Below are positions 39,980 through 48,425 of a DNA stretch of 64,000 nucleotides, in pieces; within the stretch, counting starts at the first letter, position 1; every line of letters begins with the position of its first letter. The position numbers were made by a program, and so were the translations under genes. This DNA comes from JBGAQP01 sp044220635 (lineage in GTDB: Bacteria > Pseudomonadota > Gammaproteobacteria > Burkholderiales > Usitatibacteraceae). Where the stretch lies: the NCBI GenBank assembly GCA_044220635.1, contig JBGAQP010000004.1, forward strand, positions 62,001 through 126,000, in the 5' to 3' direction. The notes beneath the pieces are model-generated. The model had not been told where the DNA came from, searched no databases, and saw only the letters and a program-made list of their open reading frames with translations.

Positions 39980-41284
39980 TCAGCGCACCGCGGCGGTCGC
40001 CACGGGCGCGTCGAGGCGCGCCGACTTCGCGGGCCGCGCCGTGAACTTCATGTGGTGCGCGCGACCGAGCTTCTCCTTCGTGAAGTCGACCTCGAAGGCG
40101 CTCCTGAGCTCCTTGCCGTCCCAGTGGAACGCGCGCAGGAACTGCTCGTTGTCGGCTCCGCCCTTGTCCCAGTTCTCGAGCAGCGACGAGGTGATGTAGA
40201 CGCGCTTGCCGTCCCAGCTCTGGGAGATCATGTTCACCTGCTTGCCGGTCGCCTTCTCGTAGGTCTGCTTCGGCTGCTCGGGGTTCGAGAGGTCGAAGTA
40301 GCGGGTCTTGCCGTCCATGAAGGTGTTCACCCACAGGCCCTTGCCGTCGGCGGTGATGCTGATGTCGACCGGGAGCGGGATCTTGGCCGGGTCGCCGATG
40401 GTGCCCACCTCCTTCGCCTGCCACTCGCCCTTCGCGTCCTGCTTGACCAGCCAGATCTTCGAGGTGAGCGCGGCCGCGGTGACCGCCCAGTTGTCGCCGG
40501 GCTTGAGCGACCAGCGGATCTCGAGCGGCGCGCCCGGCACGGCGAGCACCTTCTTCGGCTTCATCGCCTTCAGGTCCCACACGACCATGGTGTTGCCGAA
40601 CTTCTTCATCGCCTCGGCGTCCTTCACCACCTCGCCGAGCGGACGCATGTAGTTCGCATAGCCGGTGAAGCTCGAAGTGAGGAGCACGTTCTTCGTCGGG
40701 TTGATGGCGAGGTCGTAGCCGTAGCCGTCGCCGCCCCCGGCCGCCGGGATCATGTGCTTCGCGACGAATCCGCCCTTGTTGTTGTAGACCGCGAATCCCG
40801 TCACGCCGCCCTTGTCCTTCGTGTTCGAGAGCGTGCCCACGAGCATGCGGCCGGGCATCGCGTAGAAGGTGTGCGGGCCCAGGAGCCCGGTCTTCTCGCC
40901 GAGGTCCTTGATCGTGCGCACGAGCTTCGGCTTCGCGGGGTTCGTGCCCACGTCGAAGACGTGGATCAGGTTGTCCGAGAGCCCGCCCGCCCAGAGGTAG
41001 CGGCGGTCGTCGGTGAAGCCCATGTGGTGCGCCTCGCCCCGCGAGCCGACGGAGACGGAGTGGATCACCTTCCCGTAGGTCTTCGACTTCGGGTTGGCGT
41101 CGATCGTGACGAGCTTGTCCTGGCCGTCGCCGAGGTCCTTCACGCCGAGCGTCCAGACATGGACGAAGTCCTCCTGGCCCTTGATGAGCGCGGAGGTGTA
41201 GGGGGAATTGCAGGTCTCGTCGGCGAGGGCGGGAGCGGCCATCGCGGCGAGCAGGGCGGCTGCGGGAACGAGCTTCCTGGTCAT
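39980..41284 (-). CDS. mtoX: SBP56-family protein, probable methanethiol oxidase
   Basis: A 434-residue selenium-binding-protein-56 family member, the family of bacterial methanethiol oxidase MtoX, which turns methanethiol into formaldehyde, sulfide and peroxide. It has a signal peptide (residues 1-20, ending APALA), so it acts in the periplasm as MtoX does. Family blocks are CNSPYTSALIKGQEDFVHVWTLG-like start, HSVSVGSRGEAHHMGF, PHTFYAMPGRM, APLEIRWSL and the late LGRAHHMKF. Several His pairs are candidate copper ligands. The ATG at 41284 follows GGAGG. A SCO gene is directly downstream; this pairing supports MtoX over an unrelated SBP56 role. Confidence 0.88.
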   Translation of the reverse strand: MTRKLVPAAALLAAMAAPALADETCNSPYTSALIKGQEDFVHVWTLGVKDLGDGQDKLVTIDANPKSKTYGKVIHSVSVGSRGEAHHMGFTDDRRYLWAGGLSDNLIHVFDVGTNPAKPKLVRTIKDLGEKTGLLGPHTFYAMPGRMLVGTLSNTKDKGGVTGFAVYNNKGGFVAKHMIPAAGGGDGYGYDLAINPTKNVLLTSSFTGYANYMRPLGEVVKDAEAMKKFGNTMVVWDLKAMKPKKVLAVPGAPLEIRWSLKPGDNWAVTAAALTSKIWLVKQDAKGEWQAKEVGTIGDPAKIPLPVDISITADGKGLWVNTFMDGKTRYFDLSNPEQPKQTYEKATGKQVNMISQSWDGKRVYITSSLLENWDKGGADNEQFLRAFHWDGKELRSAFEVDFTKEKLGRAHHMKFTARPAKSARLDAPVATAAVR

Positions 41285-41384
41285 GGCGTCCTCCGTGCGG
41301 GTTGGGAGAGGGTGGAGCGCCGGCGCGGAAGGCGACTTCCGCATGGGCCGTGAGTCTACTCCTTCGCCCGCGCTCGCGAGGCGC

Positions 41385-42788
41385 TCAGCGCGGCTGGCGG
41401 TAGACCCAGTCGACGAGCGCGTCGAACGCGGGCTGGGCGCGGTTCGCGTGCTCGCCGTTGACGATCATCGCGAGCGCCCAGCGGCGTCCCCGCGCGTCGA
41501 GCACATAGCCCGCCACGCTCTGCGCCCCGGTGAGGGTGCCGCCCTTCAGGTGCGCCTGCCCCGTGGCGCCGCCGCCGTTGCGGCTCTTGAGCGTGCCGTC
41601 GACCGCGAACACCGGAAGCGACGACATGAGCTCGCTCATCACCGGGCTCGCCCAGGCGCTCCTGAGCACCGCGACGATGGTGGCCGCGCTCGCGCGGTCC
41701 GAGCGCGAGAGCCCCGAGCCGTTCTCGAGGGAGAATTCCGGCGCGTCGATCCCCTTCGCCTTCAGCCACTCGCGGACCACGCGCTCGCTCGCCTTCGCCT
41801 CGCCGGGCACGGCGGCCTTCTCCGCGGAGAGCGCGAGGAAGAGCTGGCGCGCCATCACGTTGTTCGAGAACTTGTTGATGTCGCGCACGAGGGAAGCGAG
41901 CGGTTCGGACTCGTGCCGATACAGGAGCTTCGCGTCGGGGGGTGCCGTGCCCGCGCGCACCTTGCCGGCGAGGGTCCCGCCCGCCTCGCTCCATACCCAG
42001 CGGAAGACGCTTTCGGCGTAGCGGTCCGCGTCGAAGACCGAGAGCGGCCAGGTGTTCTCGCCGCATTCCGCGGGATAGGTGCCCGAGAAGGTCGCGGTGG
42101 CGAGGAGGCCCCGCTCCTCGATGTCGTACTTCAGCCCCCTGCGCCACGCCCCGCAGGGCTCGGCGACGAGCCGCAGGCGGCTCAGGATCGCGAGATTCGG
42201 GAGGTCCGGCTCGGCGGTGACCTTCACGCCCGTGCCCTCGGGCACGAAGCGGAAGGTGACGGCCTTGTAGTTCACGAGGAGCGCATCCGGGCCGACGTTG
42301 TAGGCACGGCGCGTCTCTCCGTCGAACCTCCCGGGGTCGTGGGGCGCGGCGGCGAAGTAACCCCGGTCGAGCACGACGTCGCCGCGGATCTCGCGCAGGC
42401 CGAGCGCGCGCAACTGGTGCGCGAGCTGCCACATCCGCTCGTAGCCGAGCTTCGGGTCGCCGCCACCCTTGATCACGAGGTCGCCCGCGAGCGCGCCGCT
42501 TGCGAGCTCGCCCGCGGCGAGCACCTCGGTGCGGAAGGCGAACGCGGGCCCCAGCAGGTCGAGCCCTGCATAGGTCGTCACGAGCTTCATGACCGAGGCG
42601 GGGTTCAGGGGCTTCGTCGCGTTCTGCGCGACGAGCGGCCGGCCGCCTTCCACGGGCTCGACGAACACGCCGACCGCCTCGTGGGGGATGCGGGCGAAGG
42701 AGAGCGCTTCGCGCACCGGCGCGGGCAGGTCGCGCGCGAGGGCCGCAGCCGGGGCGAGGAGGGCGAGGGCGAGGAGCGCGCGCTTCAC
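41385..42788 (-). CDS. dacB: D-alanyl-D-alanine carboxypeptidase/endopeptidase (PBP4, DacB)
   Basis: A 467-residue periplasmic peptidoglycan hydrolase of the S13 family. It has a signal peptide (residues 1-18), SxxK motif at Ser65-Lys68 in NPASVMK, SxN in KFSNNVMARQL and KTG-like LKGGTLTG near residue 415. The large insert domain between SxxK and SxN that marks class C PBPs is present. It starts at GTG 42788, overlapping the bioA stop by four bases. Confidence 0.93.
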   Translation of the reverse strand: MKRALLALALLAPAAALARDLPAPVREALSFARIPHEAVGVFVEPVEGGRPLVAQNATKPLNPASVMKLVTTYAGLDLLGPAFAFRTEVLAAGELASGALAGDLVIKGGGDPKLGYERMWQLAHQLRALGLREIRGDVVLDRGYFAAAPHDPGRFDGETRRAYNVGPDALLVNYKAVTFRFVPEGTGVKVTAEPDLPNLAILSRLRLVAEPCGAWRRGLKYDIEERGLLATATFSGTYPAECGENTWPLSVFDADRYAESVFRWVWSEAGGTLAGKVRAGTAPPDAKLLYRHESEPLASLVRDINKFSNNVMARQLFLALSAEKAAVPGEAKASERVVREWLKAKGIDAPEFSLENGSGLSRSDRASAATIVAVLRSAWASPVMSELMSSLPVFAVDGTLKSRNGGGATGQAHLKGGTLTGAQSVAGYVLDARGRRWALAMIVNGEHANRAQPAFDALVDWVYRQPR

Positions 42789-44122
42789 GCCGCGAGGCCC
42801 AGGCCGTCGGCGATGGCGAGCCCGGCTTCGACCAGTTTCGCGAACTCGGCCTCGCCCGCCACGTAGGGCGGCATGAAGTACACGGTGTCGCCGATGGGGC
42901 GAAGCAGCGCGCCTTTCGCCATCGCGATCTCGAAGGCGCGCCGGGTGAATTCGTGGGCGTCGGTGTTCACCTCGAAGGCCCAGATCATCCCGAGGTGGCG
43001 CCATCCCCGCACGGCGCGGTGCGCGGCGAGGGGTGCCGCGAGCGCGGTGAAGGCCTCGGCCTTCGCGCGGTTCGCCGCGATCGCGTCGCCCTGCTCGAGG
43101 AGGTCGAGGGTGGCGAGCGCCGCCCGGCACGCGAGCGGGTTGCCCGTGTACGAATGCGAGTGGAGGAACCCCCGCGCGGGATCGTCGTGGTAGAAGCCCG
43201 CGTACACGGCATCCGTCGCCAGCACGCACGACAGCGGCAGGTAGCCGCCCGTGAGGCCCTTCGAGAGGCACAGGAGGTCGGGCGCGATGCCCGCCTGCTC
43301 GCAGGCGAAGAGCGTTCCCGTGCGCCCGAAGCCGGTCATGATCTCGTCGGCGATCATCAGCACGCCATGGCGCGTGCACGCCTCGCGCGCGCCGCGCAGG
43401 TAGTCGGCGTGGTACATGCGCATGCCGCCCGCGCCCTGCACGAGCGGCTCGACGATGAAGGCGGCGATCTCGCCCGGGTGGCTCGCGAAGAGCGCCTCGA
43501 GCGCCTCCGCCCCCTGCGCCGCGCACTCCGGGCAGAAGGGGAAGCTGTGGTCGCCCTCGCGGTGGGCCTTCCGCCGGTCGGGGAAGGGCGCGAGGAGCGG
43601 TGCGCGCAGCAGCGGCCCGTAGGCGTCGCGGAAGATGGCGACGTCGGTGACCGAGAGCGCGCCCAGGGTCTCGCCGTGGTAGCCGCCCGACAGCGAGACG
43701 AAGCGCGTGCGGCTGCGCTCGCCGCGATTCGCGTGCCAGTGGAACGCCATCTTGAGCGCGATCTCCGTGGCGGAGGCGCCGTCGGAAGCGAAGAAGGCGT
43801 GGCCGAGGTTGCCCGGTGCGAGGAACGCGAGGCGTTCGGCGAGCGCCACCGCGGGCTCGTGCGTGAAGCCCGCGAGCATCGCGTGCTCGAGCTTGCCCAG
43901 CTGGTCCGCGATCGCGGCGTTGATCGCGGGGTTCGCGTGCCCGAAGAGGTTGACCCACCACGAGCTCACGCCGTCCACGAAGCGCCTGCCTTCCGGATCG
44001 ACGAGCCACGCGCCCTCGCCGCGCGCCACGGGCACGAGCGGGAAGCGCTCGTGCGCCTTCATCTGCGTGCAGGGGTGCCAGACGGCCCGGAGGCTGCGCT
44101 CGACGAGGTCGCGGTTGGTCAT
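42785..44122 (-). CDS. bioA: Adenosylmethionine-8-amino-7-oxononanoate aminotransferase
   Basis: A 445-residue PLP enzyme that makes 7,8-diaminopelargonate in biotin synthesis. Conserved segments are WHPCTQM near the N-terminus, DGVSSWWVNLFGH, FASDGASATEIALKMA, the EPLVQGAGGM loop, MIADEIMTGFGRTG with the PLP Asp, and the Schiff-base Lys in CLSKGLTGGYLPL. No other bio gene is in the window. The stop overlaps dacB. No BirA-type operator was made out in the short upstream region. Confidence 0.95.
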   Translation of the reverse strand: MTNRDLVERSLRAVWHPCTQMKAHERFPLVPVARGEGAWLVDPEGRRFVDGVSSWWVNLFGHANPAINAAIADQLGKLEHAMLAGFTHEPAVALAERLAFLAPGNLGHAFFASDGASATEIALKMAFHWHANRGERSRTRFVSLSGGYHGETLGALSVTDVAIFRDAYGPLLRAPLLAPFPDRRKAHREGDHSFPFCPECAAQGAEALEALFASHPGEIAAFIVEPLVQGAGGMRMYHADYLRGAREACTRHGVLMIADEIMTGFGRTGTLFACEQAGIAPDLLCLSKGLTGGYLPLSCVLATDAVYAGFYHDDPARGFLHSHSYTGNPLACRAALATLDLLEQGDAIAANRAKAEAFTALAAPLAAHRAVRGWRHLGMIWAFEVNTDAHEFTRRAFEIAMAKGALLRPIGDTVYFMPPYVAGEAEFAKLVEAGLAIADGLGLAA

Positions 44123-44180
44123 CGGGGGGGCGGGACTTCTTGAATCAGCAGACCCGCCATTCTAGCCCGGCGCGTGAGTC

Positions 44181-44783
44181 GACATTGATGGGACGGGTCG
44201 AGCGAGCTCGACAGGACTTGTGACCTGGATCAAGTCGTGAGAGATTCTGTGGCGCCATTCCTCGGGTCTAGTGGCCATCAGCCTCGTGGATGGTGCGACC
44301 CTGCTCAACTTCGTGGGAATCCTCGGCGATCCGGCATGGACCGTGACCCACGTCGGCGACTTCAACAGTGACGGGAAGAGCGATCTGCTGTGGAGGCATT
44401 CATCGGGCGTCGTGGCCGTGAGTCCCATGAATGGCACGGCCTGGACTTCCTTTGCCGGCCTTCTGGCCGATCCCGCCTGGTCCGTGACGCACGTCGCCGA
44501 TCTCGACGGGGATGCGAAGTCCGATCTGCTCTGGCGGCACAACCCCACGGGATTGGTCTGGGCGTGGCTCATGAACGGAACCGCGGCGAGCGCATCGGCC
44601 GTGCTCCTGGATGACGCAGCCTGGACCGTCACGCATGCGGGCGACCTCGACGGCGACGGCAAGGCGGACCTGCTCCTCCGCCACTCGGGGGGAATGGTCT
44701 ATGGTTTCCTGATGAACGGACTCGCGGTCACCTCGGGCGGCACGGTGCGCGACGAGGCGGCCTGGGCCGTGATCGACTACTGA
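44181..44783 (+). pseudogene. Decayed fragment of an FG-GAP/VCBS-repeat surface protein
   Basis: From GTG 44271 a 170-residue frame encodes three FG-GAP-type repeats, each with a D-x-(D/N)-x-D-G-K-(S/A)-D-L-L-(W/L)-R-H motif (for example DFNSDGKSDLLWRH, DLDGDGKADLLLRH). Upstream in the same frame the homology continues (EILWRHSSGL) but is broken by TGA 44238-44240; still earlier DIDGTGR is a degenerate calcium loop. So this is the 3' end of a larger gene with no real start or signal peptide. Intact relatives often carry FG-GAP repeats ahead of RHS repeats. The RHS-core gene starts 11 bases later. Confidence 0.65.
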
Positions 44784-44793
44784 GGAGATGGCG

Positions 44794-45663
44794 ATGAGGA
44801 TCCTCGAGGCGCTCCTCCTGCTGGCGGTGGCGCTTATTGCGGCGGCCGGGGCGCAGGCGGGCACGGTCACCTACTTCCACAACGACCTCGTGGGCTCTCC
44901 GGTGGTGGCGAGCGACGCCGCGGGCCAGGTGCTGTGGCAGGAGAGCTACCGGCCCTACGGCGAGCGGCTCGCGAACCCGGAGAGCGCCAACCGGCTCTGG
45001 TACGCGGGCCACGCGCAGGACGCGCAGACGGGGCTCGTCTGCATGGGGGCGCGCTGGTACGACCCGGTGGCGGGGCGCTTCGTCTCGGTGGACCCGAAGG
45101 CGTTCGACGAGGCGAACGTGCAGAGCTTCAACCGCTACGCCTACGCGAACAACAACCCGTACCGATACGTCGATCCGGACGGGCGGGCTGCCGAGACGAT
45201 CTTCGATGTGATCAGCTTCGGGATCAGCGTCGAGATGTTCCGTCGTGATCCGACGATCGGCAACTTCCTCGGGGCGGCGGTGGACGGGCTCGCGGTCGCC
45301 ATTCCCTTCATGCCGGGAGGGGTGGGCTCGATCCGCGCGGTGGGAAAGGCGGCGGAGGCGGCGGACACGGCTGTGACTGCGGCAAAGGCGGGGGCACACA
45401 ATGCGGCGAACGCTTCGAAGCTCGGCAAGCAACTCGCCAGCCAGGAAGGAGTGGCCGAACTACTGAGCGGAGGCGGCAAGGCGATTGCCGGGGCTGGAAC
45501 GAGTATTCCGCTGCGTGATGCTGGGAGGCTTGTCGGTCAGTATGGCGGGAATGCCAATGACTGGGCCAAGATTTCGAGCACCGCACAAGGGCACCTGCAA
45601 ACGCACGCCTATCGCAATGTCGTGACAGGCCAGGTCGTTGAGCTCAAGAGTATCGCTCCATGA
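44794..45663 (+). CDS. Mini-RHS protein with signal peptide and C-terminal toxin-like domain (cassette 1)
   Basis: A 289-residue protein. ATG 44794 follows GAGGAG by 6 bases; ATG 44788 is the alternative. It has a signal peptide (ending AAAGAQAG). One RHS-associated core follows at once (GTVTYFHNDLVGSPVVASD, YRPYGE, YDPVAGRFVSVDP, FNRYAYANNNPYRYVDPDG). From about residue 132 the sequence is unrelated to cassette 2. It is Ala/Gly-rich and ends in a compact domain with GGNANDWAKISS...HLQTHAYRN...TGQVVELKSI, a pattern like C-terminal toxin modules. It lacks the long RHS shell. The product is likely a secreted toxin. The next gene overlaps the stop. Confidence 0.82.
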   Translation: MRILEALLLLAVALIAAAGAQAGTVTYFHNDLVGSPVVASDAAGQVLWQESYRPYGERLANPESANRLWYAGHAQDAQTGLVCMGARWYDPVAGRFVSVDPKAFDEANVQSFNRYAYANNNPYRYVDPDGRAAETIFDVISFGISVEMFRRDPTIGNFLGAAVDGLAVAIPFMPGGVGSIRAVGKAAEAADTAVTAAKAGAHNAANASKLGKQLASQEGVAELLSGGGKAIAGAGTSIPLRDAGRLVGQYGGNANDWAKISSTAQGHLQTHAYRNVVTGQVVELKSIAP

Positions 45664-45995
45664 CGCGAGCTTTCGAAGATGAGTCTTCGCCAATGGAACG
45701 TGCGATGGAAATTGCGCACCGAACGCTCAATGGTGAATACGATCCCCTACTCGCGTGCCGCAACCTGGCTGATCTCAGGGACCGGCTGCCAAGTGTTCCT
45801 AGCGAGACCATGGACGTTTTCGTTGGCGTGGCCTCGGAGGTCGATGGGCTGCCGATTGGAGCCGAACGCAAACAATGGGCCGCTGAGGCATTGCGATCGA
45901 AAGACATCGAAGCAGCGGACTATCGAGAGCGCGTTAGGGCGACCGTGGAGGAAGCCCTGCACGGGCTGCTCAAGTCACTTGGCGGCTGGCATTGA
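45660..45995 (+). CDS. Putative immunity protein for cassette 1
   Basis: A 111-residue, acidic, helical, cytoplasmic-looking protein. Its ATG overlaps the toxin stop (ATGA), so the two are made together, as is usual for toxin-immunity pairs. Segments such as DPLLACRNLADLRDRLP and GLPIGAERKQWAAEAL look like a compact helical family seen beside polymorphic toxins, but I cannot name it. Base composition is clearly less GC-rich than that of the core genome, as expected for exchanged cassettes. Confidence 0.72.
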   Translation: MTRAFEDESSPMERAMEIAHRTLNGEYDPLLACRNLADLRDRLPSVPSETMDVFVGVASEVDGLPIGAERKQWAAEALRSKDIEAADYRERVRATVEEALHGLLKSLGGWH

Positions 45996-46165
45996 GCGAG
46001 CATGCTGTCGAAAACTGCCCCAGATTGTCCTGCACGTGTTCGGCTTCTTGCGCAATGTGGTTTCGGGGGATGAGGTCGATGCGTGGAGCCGCCGGGATGC
46101 TGGAGGAGACCTGCCCCCCAATCTCATGCGGGCGTGACGTGGCTTCTGCTCGAAAGGGGATAGCT

Positions 46166-47037
46166 TTGGCGATCCTCGAGGCACTCCTCCTGCTGGCGGT
46201 GGCGCTCTTCTCGGCAGCGTCCGCCCGCGCGGGCACGGTCACCTACTACCACAACGACCTCGTGGGCTCTCCGGTGGTGGCGAGCGACGCCGCGGGCCAG
46301 GTGCTGTGGCAGGAGAGCTACCGGCCNNNNNNNNNNNNNNNNNNNNNNNNNNNNNNNNNNNNNNNNNNNNNNNNNNNNNNNNNNNNNNNNNNNNNNNNNN
46401 NNNNNNNNNNNNNNNNNNNNNNNNCGACGAGGCGAACGTGCAGAGCTTCAACCGCTACGCCTACGCGAACAACAACCCGTACCGCTACGTCGATCCGGAC
46501 GGCAGATTCGCGATCGGGATCTTCGCGTGGGAAGTGGCGAGGGTGACGGGGGTGGGCTACGTGATCGGGGTCGCGGCGGACGCGATCGGCCAGGGCGTTG
46601 CCTTCGGAGAGGTGGACTGGGGCATGGCGGCGAGATCCTCGGCCGCGATGGCCGGGGCCGAGGCGAGCCTGGTGGCGGGGGTGTTCTCCGGGGCGGGCTT
46701 GGTGCGAAGCACGGCTCAGGCCGCAGGGGGCGGGGCAAGGGGTGCCGCGGCAACTGCCAAGGAATTGAACAAGATCGCGCATGTTTTTCCAAGGGCCGAG
46801 AAAAACTTGGCAGCCCTCGTCCGTGCGAGCGGTGATTCCGAGCTCGATGCGCTACGTGCAGTTCAATCCGCGGCCAATCGAGCACTTGCCGAAGGGAGAA
46901 TCGCCGCGGGTCCCAACGGGATACTCCCGGGGAATGGGCTTGGGGCGGTTCTCGACGTGAATGGCACGACGGTGCAGCTTGTCGGTGGCCGGATAGTGAA
47001 TGGCGTCGTTGAACTAGGCTCGTTTGTGGGCCTGTAA
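46166..47037 (+). CDS. Mini-RHS protein with a different toxin-like C-terminus (cassette 2, interrupted by an assembly gap)
   Basis: TTG 46166 follows AAAGGGGA and aligns with the ATG of cassette 1. The signal peptide and start of the RHS core are nearly identical to cassette 1 up to the gap at 46327, and identity resumes at 46425 (DEANVQSFNRY). Cassette 1 has 150 bases in the missing part, not 98; with 150 the two halves fall into one frame. After YVDPDG the sequence differs: an Ala/Gly-rich helical stretch, then a C-terminal domain (LNKIAHVFPRAEKNL...LDVNGTTVQLVGGRIVNGVVELGSF). Its activity is not recognised. GTG 46139 is an alternative start. Confidence 0.75.
46327..46424. other. Assembly gap (98 N)
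   Basis: A run of 98 undetermined bases inside the RHS core of cassette 2. The flanks match cassette 1, where the corresponding distance is 150 bases, so the gap length is probably an estimate. The break is where two nearly identical copies would confuse a short-read assembler. Confidence 0.99.
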
Positions 47038-47040
47038 GAG

Positions 47041-47376
47041 ATGAGTGCGATCCAGAAGTCAGGGCTGGAAACCGCCGTACTCGATCGCTTCCACCAGCTT
47101 TACGAGGCACAGGGGTTTCCTCCGGCGGATTCAATCGCTGTGTTGCGTCGTGAGAACACCGGCGGCGGCCGATATGTTGACCTTGAGTGCGATTCGCCGG
47201 TGCATCTGGACGATGGCTACATCGACCTCGGTGGAGGCTACATTGAGATGAGGGGCATCCCCAATGGGATGATGGCGGTCGTACTTATGAAAGGCGGCCG
47301 AGTGAGAACACTGGAGTTCACGGTCTACGGCGGGGATTCGTGGGACGGGGACGAGGCAGAATGGAGGTTGGTATGA
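47041..47376 (+). CDS. Putative immunity protein for cassette 2
   Basis: A 111-residue acidic protein starting 3 bases after the stop of the cassette-2 toxin. It is beta-rich by appearance (RYVDLECDSPVHLDDGYIDLGGGYIEMRG, RTLEFTVYGGDSWDGDEAEW) and unrelated to the cassette-1 partner, which fits the idea that each toxin has its own antidote. It has no signal peptide or membrane span. No family is recognised. Confidence 0.72.
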   Translation: MSAIQKSGLETAVLDRFHQLYEAQGFPPADSIAVLRRENTGGGRYVDLECDSPVHLDDGYIDLGGGYIEMRGIPNGMMAVVLMKGGRVRTLEFTVYGGDSWDGDEAEWRLV

Positions 47377-47471
47377 CTCCACGACGGCATTGAAGAATCG
47401 CCGGGACGTCCGACTTGGCAACGCACGGCCAGAGTGACCACGGAGTTCATTCCCGGAGTATCAGCGGAGCA

Positions 47472-47915
47472 ATGAAGGCCACCGAACTTGAGATGGCAGA
47501 AATCCGGAGTGTGCTCGCCGATCACACGCTGAATCCGACCAGGACGACCATAGGTTTCGATGCGGTAGTCGTCAGCGATCGCGAATTCATGGGCGTGGGA
47601 CTGTTGACCGAGTTTCGGCCGACTCTACTGACGAGGCGAAAAATGAGTGTCGCAAACACCGAATTCGTACGGGACGTCGTGTACTTGCTGCGCGAGCGGG
47701 GCACCAAGGCAGCCATCGAGAATCGTGCGCGCGACTCCGTTCTTGACGAAGGACGAGAGGCAGCCTTTCGCGAAGTACTTGCGCTGATGCAGAACCAAGC
47801 GGACGTTCTTGGCGTGCCGCGACTGGACATCTGCTTGGACGGTTTCGACGCACTTGTTGATGCGCTAGATCCGCCGACGCCCAGACCTGCTGCACCGAGC
47901 GCGAACGCTTCGTAA
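47472..47915 (+). CDS. Small cytoplasmic protein of unknown function, possible orphan immunity gene
   Basis: A 147-residue soluble protein. I place the start at ATG 47472 behind GCGGAGC; a TTG at 47415 would add 19 residues. It is helical and charged (TEFVRDVVYLLRERGTKAAIEN, AAFREVLALMQNQADVLG) with a Pro/Ala end. It lies 95 bp after the cassette-2 immunity gene and shares its lower GC content. RHS loci often keep immunity genes of lost toxins, so it could be one, but there is no sequence proof. Confidence 0.55.
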   Translation: MKATELEMAEIRSVLADHTLNPTRTTIGFDAVVVSDREFMGVGLLTEFRPTLLTRRKMSVANTEFVRDVVYLLRERGTKAAIENRARDSVLDEGREAAFREVLALMQNQADVLGVPRLDICLDGFDALVDALDPPTPRPAAPSANAS

Positions 47916-48098
47916 GCGCCTTGCGCCGATACTCCCTGGCGCGCGAGGTGAGGAACTCCCATCCCACTAGGAGAGGACTATGGGCGTGCTGGTGGTGTAG
48001 AGGAAACTGATGATCTACCGCTGGGAGATGTCCTCGTACCTCCCCCGACTTCGGAGTGGTCCAGGCGCCGGCCGTCGAGGGCTTGACGCGACATTGCC

Positions 48099-48425
48099 TC
48101 AATCCGGGGAGAGCTTGTTTATCTGCGCCGCGGTGGCCGTGGCCGCCTCGGACGCGAGGGCGGGCAGCGACTCCCGCGGCAGGGCGGCGGCCTCCTCGCC
48201 CGCGAGGTGGCACAGCGCGGTGAAGAGGGTGCGGACCTCGACGGCGGCGAGCGCGCCGTCCGTGGTGGCGGGTCCGGAGACGATCGCGGGGCCGGTGGCG
48301 TGGACCACGACGCGGGTGCCTGGCTCGAGGAGCGAGGCGGTCCCGGAAGCGTCGCAGTGCTTGGTCAGGCACCGGAGGATCAGCTCCTCCAGCTCGCTCT
48401 TTTCCGTGGGTCCCAGCAGCGGCAC
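48099..48425 (-). CDS. Hypothetical protein (108 aa)
   Basis: An open frame of 108 codons from GTG 48425 on the minus strand. The residue mix looks like a real soluble protein (PLLGPTEKSELEELILRCLTKHC, GALAAVEVRTLFTALCHLAGEEAA), with two Cys near the N-terminus and one later. No known family or clear ribosome-binding site. The surrounding region 47916-48644 otherwise holds no convincing gene, so this could also be chance. Confidence 0.4.
   Translation of the reverse strand: MPLLGPTEKSELEELILRCLTKHCDASGTASLLEPGTRVVVHATGPAIVSGPATTDGALAAVEVRTLFTALCHLAGEEAAALPRESLPALASEAATATAAQINKLSPD

Noticed and set aside
44220..44234. FNR-like box GTGACCTGGATCAAG before the FG-GAP fragment
   Set aside because: The first half-site is poor, and the bases are read in frame as part of the decayed FG-GAP coding sequence (LVTWIK), so there is no reason to treat it as an operator.
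47937..48060. Remnant of an insertion sequence between the toxin region and 48.1 kb
   Set aside because: A short ATG frame with a good ribosome-binding site (47980-48000) and some antisense similarity to a helical repeat were noted, but there are no terminal inverted repeats, target duplication or transposase motif.
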